11,844 nt of DNA from CAYQQO01 sp964420115 (GCA_964420115.1 CAYQQO010000019.1:1-11844), one strand, 5' to 3'; shown: positions 1-7,247, numbered from the stretch's first letter. Program-made: numbers and translations. The notes: generated by a model from the letters alone, not told the origin.

Positions 1-53
1 TTAATCCTGAATTATTCCTTACCTGGGTGGTTCAGTTTAGTCAGGACCCGTCA
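1..53. repeat. Left copy of 53-bp terminal inverted repeat
   Basis: The first 53 bases are the exact reverse complement of the last 53 bases (11792-11844); the match breaks at base 54 (a here, t in the other copy). The repeat begins ttaatcctgaattattcc and ends gacccgtca. One reading frame through it is open and continues into the membrane protein gene at 3-1142, so at this end the repeat may be coding. There is no transposase gene beside it, and no target-site duplication can be judged because the repeats are the window ends. It may be a genuine inverted repeat, a repeat at which assembly stopped, or a chimeric end. Confidence 0.95.
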
Positions 54-1142
54 ATTGTGGTTGCCGCTTCGCGCGAATTTTCCGCCTTGGCAGAATGGAT
101 AAGGCCGCGGGCAAAAGATGTTTGGCGGGGATTTCTATGGTTGATTCTTTTTATGGCAATCATCCCGATTACAGGAGTGGTCTTGGACGCTGTTTTCAAA
201 ACCGGCTGGATTACTGCTCTCGTTGGACTTCTTCTGGCTCTTGTTCTGACTGTTTTTCTTCTCCAGCCAATTTATCTGGCGCTGGCTGCAACTTTGGGAG
301 CAGCATGGGAAATACTCCACTTGCGAGGAATCACAATATCCGACGGAGCTCTTAAAGCGGGCAAAGGATTTGTCAATATCGCTCTTGGTATTCTTTTATG
401 GGAGCTGATTATTGTTTTCTATCTTTCTATCTTTCCTGTCTGGAATAATCTCAAAGCTCTGCCGGTTATAGCCCTTAGCTCCCTTATGCTGGGACTAATG
501 ACATATCTCTGGGGCTTGAGCAGAAAGCTCTTCCGCAAGTTCGCCTGCTTTTTTGTTTCTTTGGTTCTCATTTTTGAAACGGTCAGTTTTGTCCTGCCTT
601 TAAGCAGTCAAACACTTCATGAAAAAGGACTAGGGTTGGATCAGAAAATCGCCGACTGGCTCAAAAACCCTGTTCTTCCTGAATTTTCTGAAACAAAGAA
701 GAAAGAAACATTTCCCAAGGAAAAAGAAGACGGACAGCCGCTGCGGAAAGGGACAGCTAAAGACGCCAAAAAGCACATAGAGGAAAATCCCGGCTTCTGG
801 GAAAAACTCAAAGAGAAAGCAGAAAAAGCACAGAAAGAAGCCGAGGCAAGAGGCCCCCGCCCCCTCACCCGCACCATCCATATTCCGGCTGGAGAATTGG
901 TAAATACGGGGATTAGAATAACAGAAAAGGACCTCAAAAAGAGGACCAAGATGAAGATTTATCAAGAAAAACGAAGAATATGTTGGTTTGTCAACGATGA
1001 CGGAGAAGATATCGAGCTCAACAAAAAAACATCCCGAATTAAATTCACCACAACGGGCCCCAATATTCGCTTCCGTGGAGGCCCGGAGCCGACAACAATA
1101 CGGATAAAGATCTACCACGTCCCACCTCGCCCTTGGCGGTAA
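3..1142 (+). CDS. Polytopic membrane protein of unknown function with C-terminal beta-rich domain, probably 5'-partial
   Basis: I do not recognise this gene. The frame is open to the left edge. The first in-window start is GTG at 27 (371 aa) with no ribosome binding site before it, so the gene is probably truncated by the window edge. Numbered from that GTG, hydrophobic stretches lie near residues 35-55, 62-97 (one or two spans), 114-134, 144-164 and 172-190, which suggests five or six membrane segments. Residues about 205-280 are a Lys/Glu-rich hydrophilic linker. Residues about 281-366 (from TRTIHIPAGELVNTGI) are polar and beta-like. The pattern IPAGELVNTGI faintly resembles the opening of LecA-type or galactose-binding-like beta-sandwich domains, which is a weak inference. 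The gene ends in TAA inside a short hairpin (1135-1151) and converges on the pilin cluster. It appears less AT-rich than the genes to its right. Confidence 0.75.
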   Translation, partial: NPELFLTWVVQFSQDPSIVVAASREFSALAEWIRPRAKDVWRGFLWLILFMAIIPITGVVLDAVFKTGWITALVGLLLALVLTVFLLQPIYLALAATLGAAWEILHLRGITISDGALKAGKGFVNIALGILLWELIIVFYLSIFPVWNNLKALPVIALSSLMLGLMTYLWGLSRKLFRKFACFFVSLVLIFETVSFVLPLSSQTLHEKGLGLDQKIADWLKNPVLPEFSETKKKETFPKEKEDGQPLRKGTAKDAKKHIEENPGFWEKLKEKAEKAQKEAEARGPRPLTRTIHIPAGELVNTGIRITEKDLKKRTKMKIYQEKRRICWFVNDDGEDIELNKKTSRIKFTTTGPNIRFRGGPEPTTIRIKIYHVPPRPWR

Positions 1143-1159
1143 AAAACCGCCAAAAAAAT

Positions 1160-1200
1160 AAAAGCCAGAGGAGCTAAAACAAACAGCTCCTCCGGCTTTT
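1160..1200. terminator. Intrinsic terminator between convergent genes, probably bidirectional
   Basis: The arms aaaagcc-a-gaggagct (1160-1175) and agctcctc-c-ggctttt (1185-1200) pair over 15 bp with one A/C mismatch around a 9-nt loop. Read on the minus strand, the hairpin is followed by a T-rich run (ttttattttttt, complement of 1152-1163), which makes a strong terminator for the pilin operon. On the plus strand it ends in only four T's, so it is weaker for the membrane protein gene. A second short hairpin (ggcggt/accgcc, 1135-1151) overlaps the plus-strand stop codon. Confidence 0.85.
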
Positions 1201-1228
1201 AAAATACTTTAAAAGATATATAACTTAA

Positions 1229-1576
1229 CTATCCAATAATTCGTTCAACAATCACCTGTACCATAGCGAAAGCAGCCAAAGCGATAGCCAAACCGACTAA
1301 ACCATAAGTAAGCATTCTTCTGGCTTTCCCTGCTTGATCTTCGTCCCCGCCGGATGTTGTCCACAAAATACCAGCAATAACAATAACTATCACAGCCACC
1401 AATGTAATAATCCCCACTATCCAGTTAACAATGTTTTCTAAAATGGTTTCGAAGTCAGTTGTTGGCAATTCTGTAGTGGGCAAATCAACCGCAAATACTA
1501 CGCTAAAACTTATCACAGACATAAACAGAGTCAACAAACAAGCGCTAAGCAAAGTTCTTCCTTTAATAATTTTCAC
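1229..1576 (-). CDS. Type IV secretion pilin-like small membrane protein (third and last of three)
   Basis: This 115-aa protein has a signal peptide (about residues 9-30, ending VVFA before VDLPTT) and two hydrophobic helices (about 52-72 and 90-110). Between them is the short polar motif SGGDEDQAGKARRML (75-89). This arrangement of signal peptide, helix, SGG(D/S)E..KAR loop and helix is characteristic of the TrbC/VirB2-like T4SS pilin family common in Patescibacteria. The product is expected in the cytoplasmic membrane and possibly assembles into a surface filament. Translation starts at GTG 1576, supported by a strong Shine-Dalgarno sequence (separate entry). It is the last gene before the terminator at 1160-1200 and lies 35 nt downstream of a paralogue. 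The pilin role is a family-level inference; no secretion ATPase is present in the window. Confidence 0.8.
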   Translation of the reverse strand: MKIIKGRTLLSACLLTLFMSVISFSVVFAVDLPTTELPTTDFETILENIVNWIVGIITLVAVIVIVIAGILWTTSGGDEDQAGKARRMLTYGLVGLAIALAAFAMVQVIVERIIG

Positions 1577-1582
1577 TAAAAT

Positions 1583-1592
1583 TCACCCCCTT
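1583..1592 (-). promoter_or_regulatory. Strong Shine-Dalgarno sequence of the last pilin-like gene
   Basis: On the minus strand AAGGGGGTGA (one mismatch to AAGGAGGTGA) lies 6 nt before the GTG at 1576 and fixes the start. It is the best ribosome binding site in this gene cluster. That suggests the last pilin-like gene is translated independently and perhaps more strongly than its neighbours, as expected for a major subunit. Confidence 0.8.
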
Positions 1593-1611
1593 TCAATTTT
1601 TTATATATTAT

Positions 1612-1983
1612 TTATTCTACACCTAATATTTCTAAAACAACCTTTAATAAACTCCAAGAACTTAAAACAATTAAAAGGCCGACTAAAGACCATTGAATAG
1701 TTTTCCTTGCTTTTTTTATATTTTCCTCTGACCCGCCGGAAAGCATATATTGGAAACCGCCCACTATAATCATTAAAACAGCCAAAGTAGAAACAATACC
1801 AACTATCCGATTAACAATGCCGACAAATAGTTCGGTGAAGGTATTCGCTCTTAGGGGGTTGGGGAAGCCACTATCTTCCTCAGGCTCGTAATCTTGACCA
1901 AACACAATTAATGGTGATAATGCAAAAATAAAAAATCCAGTTAAAGAATATAACAAAATAATTTTTAAACTAAACCTCAACAT
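1612..1983 (-). CDS. Type IV secretion pilin-like small membrane protein (second of three)
   Basis: This 123-aa protein has the same architecture as the gene at 1229-1576. It has an N-terminal hydrophobic signal or anchor (about 8-28) and an acidic spacer (DYEPEEDSGFPNPL, 31-44). A first helix (about 55-78) is followed by the loop LSGGSEENIKKARKTI (81-96), and a second helix (about 97-118) ends the protein. The SGGSE..IKKAR loop is the family hallmark and is clearly paralogous to SGGDEDQAGKAR in the neighbour. The start is ATG 1983, 6 nt after the stop of the upstream pilin-like gene, with only a weak purine stretch (AGGGA) before it, so translation is probably coupled. Assignment to the T4SS pilin family rests on motif and topology. 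Confidence 0.8.
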   Translation of the reverse strand: MLRFSLKIILLYSLTGFFIFALSPLIVFGQDYEPEEDSGFPNPLRANTFTELFVGIVNRIVGIVSTLAVLMIIVGGFQYMLSGGSEENIKKARKTIQWSLVGLLIVLSSWSLLKVVLEILGVE

Positions 1984-1989
1984 AAATCC

Positions 1990-2412
1990 CTATTCACACC
2001 CCGGAAACTGATTCCAGGCCATAATTACTTGACCGGCTTCATCGGGAGCGGCCAATGTATTTATTAATGTACCTACAATAAGCCAGCTGGCAAACATAAT
2101 AGCAATGCCTACAATTGCATTGGTTAACACTCTTTTTGCTAAGGTAATTCTGTCTTCACTGCCAGCTGATGTTAAAAATATTATCCCGGAAGCCACAAAT
2201 AAAAGAATTGCCGCCGGGGTGGCTAAACTAAAGAGAACAAAATTAATAATATTGCTAACCAGTTGCCACAAGTGGCAAAGCTGGCAAGCGGGCGTTCCTT
2301 CTCTGCCGCAAGGGACTATAGGCGGCCAATCAACGGCTTGAGCAGGCAAAACCAACAGGAAACTGCCAAATAATAATAGGGAACTAATAATAATCTTTTG
2401 CTGTGTTTTCAT
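1990..2412 (-). CDS. Cysteine-containing type IV secretion pilin-like protein (first of three)
   Basis: This 140-aa protein starts at ATG 2412; a GTG at 2427 would add five residues but has no better ribosome binding site. A signal peptide (ending about LPAQA before VDWPP) is followed by a short extracytoplasmic segment with three cysteines (PCGREGTPACQLC, residues 34-46 from this ATG). Two hydrophobic helices (about 53-80 and 98-121) flank TSAGSEDRITLAKRVL, the divergent version of the SGGSE..KAR loop. A fourth Cys lies in the C-terminal tail (FPGCE). The cysteine cluster sets it apart from its two paralogues and suggests disulfide bonds outside the membrane. It leads the pilin trio, 6 nt before the next gene and downstream of the solute-binding protein gene. 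Family membership is inferred from topology and motif and is less certain than for the other two. Confidence 0.72.
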   Translation of the reverse strand: MKTQQKIIISSLLLFGSFLLVLPAQAVDWPPIVPCGREGTPACQLCHLWQLVSNIINFVLFSLATPAAILLFVASGIIFLTSAGSEDRITLAKRVLTNAIVGIAIMFASWLIVGTLINTLAAPDEAGQVIMAWNQFPGCE

Positions 2413-2433
2413 TAATATTTTTACCACTACGGC

Positions 2434-2475
2434 TCGAGATTGCTTCGTCTCGCAGTAGAAGGAGTTGTAATGACA
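2434..2475. repeat. Degenerate copy of a dispersed palindromic repeat
   Basis: The 52-nt gap between the solute-binding protein gene and the first pilin-like gene contains tcgagattgcttcgtctcgc followed by an imperfect return arm ending in gtaatgac. It forms CGAGA/TCTCG and CTAC/GTAG stems around a TTGCTTCG loop. The order gagattgcttcgtc...tgac resembles a dispersed element known from many unrelated bacterial genomes (gagattgcttcgtcgct...cgcaatgac, or its complement). I recall that pattern from general knowledge and have not checked it by search. It has no T-tract, so it is not a classical terminator. Confidence 0.45.
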
Positions 2476-2479
2476 ACAA

Positions 2480-3781
2480 TCATTTCTTCATCAACAAGCT
2501 CACTTGGTTAGCCGCTTTGTTAATCGCTTCTTTTATGGTTGCTTCTCCTAACACTACTGATTTTATCATATCAGCTAAATACTGCTCAATAGTCTGGTTA
2601 TCCACTTGATACCAAGAATGAGCTGATAGAGATTGTTCGGCAAAGACGCCTAAATCCGCGTCTTCTTTCTGCCAAGAAACTAAGTCTCTTCTGGCGGTCG
2701 GTTTTTTGGCTAATTCTAAATACTTCTGAGCGCTTTCTCTTTGGCCTAGCCAGTTGATAAATTGCCAAGCAGCTTGGTAATTTTGAGAATTTTTGGAAAC
2801 AACCAAACCCCAATAATTGGCATAATTGATGCTTTTTGGAGAGTTTTTAATTTGGGGCACTGGGGCAACATCAAAATTTAAATAGGGAGACTTGGCTCTG
2901 ATAGTCGGCAAATGGTAGGAATAATTTATCATCATGGCCGCTTCCCCTTCGGAAAAAGCATCCAGTGAGTAGAACATACGACTGTTATATGTGTAAATTG
3001 ATTTTAAAGGATTAGCAAAATCAGTATAGAACTGGAGAGCTTGTTCGCCCGGCCTGTATGTTTCTCCCTCAAAACTAACCGCCTTGTTAAAAGTGGCAGA
3101 CTTTCTGTTATCGCCTATCATTTGAGATCCCGTCTGAAGCATTAAAAGCGAAAGAATATCTGTTGAACGATTAATATTGTAAGCAGTGCCCATAGCGGCG
3201 CCTGCTCTGACAATATTGCCTCTTTCATCTTTAATGGTTAGTTTTTCAACCACTTCAATAAACTCTTCCCAAGTAGTTGGAGGTTGAGGGATGCCGTTGG
3301 TGTTAAAAATATCTTTATTGTAATAAAGAGCCAAAGTGTCAACATTTAAAGGCAGCGCGTAAACATAAGCTTCTCTGACAAAATCATCCGCCACTACATC
3401 AACAAAATTATCCTGCAAATATTTTAAGTTTAATAATTCTAAAGGAGCGGCCCAAATTTTATCGGTGTAGCGAGACAGCCAAGTATGATGGATCATAAAT
3501 ATATCAGGGCCTCCGCCGGCCGCCATTGCTTCTAAAATGTCGTTTTCGTATGTTTGGTAATTTTTTTCAAAATATCTAATTTTAAGTTTAGGGTGAACTT
3601 CGTTAAAATCGTTGATTAACGGCTTAATAACTTCTGAATCCTCAAAAACCCCCCAAAAAACCAACTCTCCCCTAAGTGTTTGCGGCTGGTTATCGTCGCC
3701 GGAAAGGAAAATAAAAAGCCCCCCAAGAATAACAACGAGGCCGCCGGAAACAATAAGAATGGTTTTTACCTTGTTAGACAC
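2480..3781 (-). CDS. Extracellular solute-binding protein, family 1-like, membrane-anchored
   Basis: This 433-aa protein resembles the sugar-type ABC solute-binding proteins (SBP_bac_1/8 fold). It has an N-terminal ELVFWGVFEDSEVIKPLIND strand-helix and GGGPDIFMIHHTWLSRY near residue 90. It also carries ALPLNVDTLALYYNKDIF near 143, with PPTTWEEFIEVVEKL after it, GEAAMMINYSYHLP near 280, and a late WQFINWL segment. Binding proteins of this type capture solutes outside the membrane for an ABC permease. The N-terminus (about residues 7-27) is a plain hydrophobic helix with no lipobox cysteine, so the protein is probably held by an uncleaved anchor. Start is GTG 3781, 5 nt after the methyltransferase stop and without a clear ribosome binding site; the stop is TGA. 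No permease or ATPase gene is in the window, so ligand and partner are unknown. Neighbouring pilin-like genes hint at a surface complex. Confidence 0.85.
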   Translation of the reverse strand: MSNKVKTILIVSGGLVVILGGLFIFLSGDDNQPQTLRGELVFWGVFEDSEVIKPLINDFNEVHPKLKIRYFEKNYQTYENDILEAMAAGGGPDIFMIHHTWLSRYTDKIWAAPLELLNLKYLQDNFVDVVADDFVREAYVYALPLNVDTLALYYNKDIFNTNGIPQPPTTWEEFIEVVEKLTIKDERGNIVRAGAAMGTAYNINRSTDILSLLMLQTGSQMIGDNRKSATFNKAVSFEGETYRPGEQALQFYTDFANPLKSIYTYNSRMFYSLDAFSEGEAAMMINYSYHLPTIRAKSPYLNFDVAPVPQIKNSPKSINYANYWGLVVSKNSQNYQAAWQFINWLGQRESAQKYLELAKKPTARRDLVSWQKEDADLGVFAEQSLSAHSWYQVDNQTIEQYLADMIKSVVLGEATIKEAINKAANQVSLLMKK

Positions 3782-3786
3782 AGTTT

Positions 3787-4329
3787 TTAAAAATTTTTCT
3801 CAAAAACCAAACCGTAGTGGTGGTTATCTACTTCAAGCTCTTTATCCAACACCAATCCTTCAGCTTCTATTAATCTTTCTGCTCCTTCTTTGGAAACAAA
3901 CCAACCCTCTTTAGGAGCAAAAGAAGAATTAGGCGTCCACTCAACAATAACCAGCTGGCCTTCTTTTTTCATTACTCTTTTCGCTTCTTTGATAATTTCT
4001 TTCTTTTTTTGGGATTGGAAAAGAATATTTCTCATCAACACCAAATCAATGCTGTTGTCATTAAGCTTAGACCCCCCGTAAATTTCTAAATTACAATGAA
4101 TTGTTTCAATATTTTGAATATCCTCTAATTTAGCGCGGCTGTTAACCGCCTCCAATGAATCTTTCAACACATCCAAAGCGTAAACCTTTCCTTGGGGAAT
4201 CATTTTAGCTAAAGGAATTGTATAAAAGCCGGCTCCACTGCCAAAATCAGCCACATGGGCGTTGTCGCGAATTTCCAACTGCTCTAATATTTTTTCAGGG
4301 CTGATAATTTTGTTTACCTCCTCATTCAT
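3787..4329 (-). CDS. Class I SAM-dependent methyltransferase
   Basis: This 180-aa protein starts at ATG 4329, one base after the gyrA stop; an upstream TTG (4353) would overlap gyrA by 23 nt and is less likely. It has the class I Rossmann methyltransferase pattern. Motif I is VADFGSGAGFYTIPLA (26-41, SAM-binding glycines). The acidic residue closing beta2 is in VYALDVLKDSLE (49-60). A motif IV-like segment NSIDLVLMRNILFQ (92-105) and the post-motif helix and strand KEAKRVMKKEGQLVIVEW (114-131) follow. The overall form is like UbiE/Methyltransf_11 or 25 proteins, and short for a full ubiquinone enzyme. The substrate cannot be told from sequence. Its position between gyrA and the solute-binding protein gene, with 1- and 5-nt junctions, shows it is co-transcribed but says little about substrate. 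Confidence 0.85.
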   Translation of the reverse strand: MNEEVNKIISPEKILEQLEIRDNAHVADFGSGAGFYTIPLAKMIPQGKVYALDVLKDSLEAVNSRAKLEDIQNIETIHCNLEIYGGSKLNDNSIDLVLMRNILFQSQKKKEIIKEAKRVMKKEGQLVIVEWTPNSSFAPKEGWFVSKEGAERLIEAEGLVLDKELEVDNHHYGLVFEKNF

Positions 4330-4330
4330 A

Positions 4331-6790
4331 TTAGAAACAGGCGATTGAGGCAATACTGTCGCCTTTTTGAAGGCGCATAATTTTAACCCCTTGAGTCGCC
4401 CTCCCTAAAGTAGAAATATCTTTTAACTTAGTCCTAATAACTTGTCCTTTTTGAGAAATAGCGATTAAATCTTCTTCTGGACCTTTTAAAAGATGGGAAG
4501 CGACAATATCTCCTGTTTTGGAAGTTATTTTGGCTGTCTTAATCCCATAGCCGCCTCTTTTTTGCAGTTTGTAATGCTTTAAATCTGTTCTTTTGCCAAA
4601 GCCGTTTTCTGTTAAAATTAAAAGTTTATTCAATGTCAACTGTTCTTTGTTTTTAGTATTGACAATATCCATTCTGACTAATTTATCATCTTGGCGCAGA
4701 TCAATGCCTCTGACGCCGGCAGCTGTTCTGCCCATTGGCCTAATTTCGCCTTCTTTAAAACGGATACTCTGACCTTTAGCCGTAACTAAAATTATCTCAT
4801 CACTGCCGCTTGTCAAACGAGCCCATTTAAGCTTATCTCCCTTTTTTAAACTAATAGCTAAAAGACCATTTCTCCTTACATATAAAAAGTCCCCTATTTT
4901 TGTTCTCTTAATTATACCACCTTCAGTAGCCATAACCAAATACTTTGACTCTTCGTGTTTATCCACATTTACCACAGCGCTAATCTGCTCTTTAGCGCCT
5001 AACTGGATAATATTAACAATGGCCTGGCCGCGAGCTGTCCGCGAGGCCTCGGAAATTTCATAAGCTTTAGCCTGAAAAACACGGCCTTTGTCAGTAAAAA
5101 ACAAAATATTATCATGAGTGTTGGCGAAAAGAAACCACCCAACAGCATCTTCTTCTCTTGGGACAATACCAACAATTCCTTTGCCGCCTCTTTTCTGCGC
5201 ACGGTAAACTTTTGGGCTGACTCTTTTAATATAGCCGCCCTGCGTCAGCATTATCACACACTCTTCTTTGGGGATTAGTTCCTCATCGCTTAATTTGCCG
5301 ACTGCCTGACGGTAAACCCTGGTTTTCCTTTCATCACCATATCTCTCTTTTATCCCCCGAAGCTCATTTTTTATAACTGTTAAAATTTTTCTGGGGCTTT
5401 TCAGCAAAGCCTCTAATTCTTTAATCAGCTTTCTTTTTTCTTTAAGCTCGTCTTTAATTTTCTTTTGCTCCAAGCCGGCCAATGTCTGGAGACGCATTTC
5501 CAAAATAGCTGTTGCTTGCCTGTCGGTAAGTTCAAATTTTTTCATCAAGTTTGTATGAGCCGCTTCTTTGGTGGTTGATTTTTTAATGGTGTCAATAACG
5601 GCGTCAATATGATCCAGCGCCCTTGACAGCCCTTCAAGAATATGAGCTCTTTCTTTCGCTTGGTTGAGATCGTATCTGGTCCGGCGGGTGACTACTTCCT
5701 GCCTGTGAGAAATGAACTGCTCTAATATTTCCTTTAAAGAAAGAACTTGCGGCTGAATACCATTAACCAAAGCAAGCATATTCAAATGAAATGTCTTTTG
5801 CAGGTCAGTTAATTTGTAAAGACGGTTAAGTATTCTCTGCGGCTGGATATCGTTTTTCAATTCGATTACCACCCTAACGCCCTCTTTATCTGATTCATCC
5901 CTGATATCTTTTATGCCTTCTACTCTTTTTTCCTTAACTAAATCAGCTATTTTAGCAATTAAATTGGCTTTATTAACTCCGTATGTCATTTCTGTAACAA
6001 TAATTCGGAATTGGCCCGGCTTTTTTTCGGCAATTTCCGCTTTGGCCTGATTAACAATCGGCCCCTTGCCGGTGCTATAGGCCTGAATCATTGCCTGACG
6101 GTCATAAACAGAACCCCCTGTTGGGAAATCAGGCCCTTTAATAAATTTAAAAAGATCTTTGACTGTCGCTTTTTTGTTGTCTACTAAATAAATTGTTCCG
6201 TCAATAATCTCGCCCAAATTATGAGGCGGGATATTAGTGGCCATACCAACGGCAATGCCCATAACGCCATTTAAAAGAAGTTGAGGCACTTTAGCTGGCA
6301 AAATAATCGGCTCCTGTCTTGTCCCATCGTAGTTATCGGCCCAATCAACGGTATCTTTTTCAATATTTATCAGCATTTCTTCGGCGATTTTTGAAAGACG
6401 AGCTTCCGTATATCTCATCGCTGCTGCGGCATCACCGTCCATTGAGCCAAAATTTCCTTGACCCTTAACCAGCGGATATCTTAAAGAAAAATCCTGAGCC
6501 ATTCTAACCAAAGAATCATAAACCGCTGTATCGCCATGAGGATGATATTTGCCTAATGCATCACCAACAATTGTTGCTGACTTGCGAAACCTGGCCGAAG
6601 CAGTCAAGCCTAGCCCGTGCATAGCATAAAGAATGCGGCGATGGACAGGCTTTAGGCCATCACGAACATCGGGCAGGGCGCGCGAAATAATTACGCTCAT
6701 AGCGTAATCCAAATACGACTCTTCCATTTCTTGGGCAATGGAACGTTTTTTAATATAGCCAATTTCTGGCTTTATTTTTTCTTTTTTCAT
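4331..6790 (-). CDS. gyrA: DNA gyrase subunit A
   Basis: GyrA (819 aa) is the DNA-cleaving and rejoining subunit of gyrase, which with GyrB introduces negative supercoils using ATP. The N-terminal breakage-reunion domain carries the quinolone-region motif GDALGKYHPHGDTAVYD (76-92) and the catalytic Arg126-Tyr127 in AAAMRYTEARLS. A coiled-coil tower and C-gate follow (about 360-490, including QATAILEMRLQTLAGLE). The C-terminal beta-pinwheel begins near 505. Its GyrA box is AQKRGGKGIVG (531-541), which marks gyrase rather than topoisomerase IV ParC. Thr88 and Asp92 align with E. coli Ser83 and Asp87, so the quinolone-contact hydroxyl and acid are kept. The protein ends without the long acidic tail of E. 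coli GyrA. Start is ATG 6790, 3 nt after the upstream gene; gyrB is not in the window. Confidence 0.97.
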   Translation of the reverse strand: MKKEKIKPEIGYIKKRSIAQEMEESYLDYAMSVIISRALPDVRDGLKPVHRRILYAMHGLGLTASARFRKSATIVGDALGKYHPHGDTAVYDSLVRMAQDFSLRYPLVKGQGNFGSMDGDAAAAMRYTEARLSKIAEEMLINIEKDTVDWADNYDGTRQEPIILPAKVPQLLLNGVMGIAVGMATNIPPHNLGEIIDGTIYLVDNKKATVKDLFKFIKGPDFPTGGSVYDRQAMIQAYSTGKGPIVNQAKAEIAEKKPGQFRIIVTEMTYGVNKANLIAKIADLVKEKRVEGIKDIRDESDKEGVRVVIELKNDIQPQRILNRLYKLTDLQKTFHLNMLALVNGIQPQVLSLKEILEQFISHRQEVVTRRTRYDLNQAKERAHILEGLSRALDHIDAVIDTIKKSTTKEAAHTNLMKKFELTDRQATAILEMRLQTLAGLEQKKIKDELKEKRKLIKELEALLKSPRKILTVIKNELRGIKERYGDERKTRVYRQAVGKLSDEELIPKEECVIMLTQGGYIKRVSPKVYRAQKRGGKGIVGIVPREEDAVGWFLFANTHDNILFFTDKGRVFQAKAYEISEASRTARGQAIVNIIQLGAKEQISAVVNVDKHEESKYLVMATEGGIIKRTKIGDFLYVRRNGLLAISLKKGDKLKWARLTSGSDEIILVTAKGQSIRFKEGEIRPMGRTAAGVRGIDLRQDDKLVRMDIVNTKNKEQLTLNKLLILTENGFGKRTDLKHYKLQKRGGYGIKTAKITSKTGDIVASHLLKGPEEDLIAISQKGQVIRTKLKDISTLGRATQGVKIMRLQKGDSIASIACF

Positions 6791-6793
6791 CTT

Positions 6794-7213
6794 TTAATCT
6801 GACAAAGGCAGTTTTGCCGGGCCAAAAAAAGACGGCTCTTCTTCTGGTTGGGCTCCACTCGGTTCTTCGGTTTCTACCTCCTCTGTTTTTTCGAAATTAA
6901 TATAATTTTCTCCTGTTGTTTTCTTTTGGCTCTCTTCTTCTTTTTCTTTTTCTTCTCCCTCTTCATTTTGGAAAAAGACATCAACAGCATCTTTTAAAGA
7001 CCCCATTAAAGAAGGAAGCTCTTCTTTTACCCCCTTAATAGATTGGCCCAATTGTTTATCTGATTTTTCCTTCTCAACGTTGCTCTCAACGCTATTTTGA
7101 AAAGAATTCAACCAAAAAGAAACAACAAAAAACATAGAAACAAAAACAGCCAACCAGAGAATTTGGATGCGAGTTCTGCGGGGTTTTTTTTGAATTTTTT
7201 CTATTAAATCAAT
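6794..7213 (-). CDS. Small single-pass membrane protein with Glu-rich C-terminus, unknown function
   Basis: I do not recognise this protein. Its short basic N-terminus (IEKIQKKPRRTRI) precedes one hydrophobic helix (about residues 16-38 of the 139-aa form, ILWLAVFVSMFFVVSFWL). A hydrophilic tail follows, very rich in Glu and Lys (EEGEEKEKEEESQKK), ending in SFFGPAKLPLSD. By the positive-inside rule the N-terminus is probably cytoplasmic and the tail outside. The start is uncertain. The longest frame opens at TTG 7267 inside the upstream gene and GTG 7222 is also possible, but the only good Shine-Dalgarno sequence (7219-7226) points to an ATT codon at 7213. It lies 3 nt upstream of gyrA and follows the metallo-beta-lactamase-fold gene. 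Placement may simply reflect operon packing. Confidence 0.65.
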   Translation of the reverse strand: MDLIEKIQKKPRRTRIQILWLAVFVSMFFVVSFWLNSFQNSVESNVEKEKSDKQLGQSIKGVKEELPSLMGSLKDAVDVFFQNEEGEEKEKEEESQKKTTGENYINFEKTEEVETEEPSGAQPEEEPSFFGPAKLPLSD

Positions 7214-7218
7214 GAAAG

Positions 7219-7226
7219 CCACCTCT
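7219..7226 (-). promoter_or_regulatory. Shine-Dalgarno sequence pointing to an ATT start
   Basis: On the minus strand AGAGGTGG (containing GAGGTG, a 6-base match to the anti-Shine-Dalgarno complement) lies 5 nt before ATT at 7213-7211, in frame with the acidic membrane protein. No ATG, GTG or TTG sits at a proper distance downstream in that frame. The next in-frame ATG falls inside the membrane helix. Confidence 0.6.
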
Positions 7227-7247
7227 TTTAAATATAAATTACTACTA

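Noticed and set aside
630..1118. Minus-strand open frames opposite the left membrane protein gene
   Set aside because: They are rich in Phe and Cys from the complement of Lys/Glu codons, have no ribosome binding site, and oppose a convincing plus-strand gene.
1135..1151. Separate terminator at the ggcggt/accgcc hairpin
   Set aside because: On the plus strand it is followed by A's, not T's, and it overlaps the stop codon; on the minus strand it lies past the stronger hairpin. At most it is an accessory structure.
2480..2482. Alternative genetic code with TGA read as Gly or Trp
   Set aside because: The solute-binding protein ends at TGA at a normal length, and tryptophans in the genes here are encoded by TGG, so the standard bacterial code fits.
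3782..3800. Terminator between the methyltransferase and solute-binding protein genes
   Set aside because: The aaaaatttttaaaaa run is a self-complementary A/T stretch that includes the methyltransferase stop and has no GC stem; the 5-nt gap suggests coupled translation.
4331..6790. Topoisomerase IV subunit ParC instead of GyrA
   Set aside because: The GyrA box (QKRGGKG) and a full C-terminal pinwheel are present, which favours gyrase.
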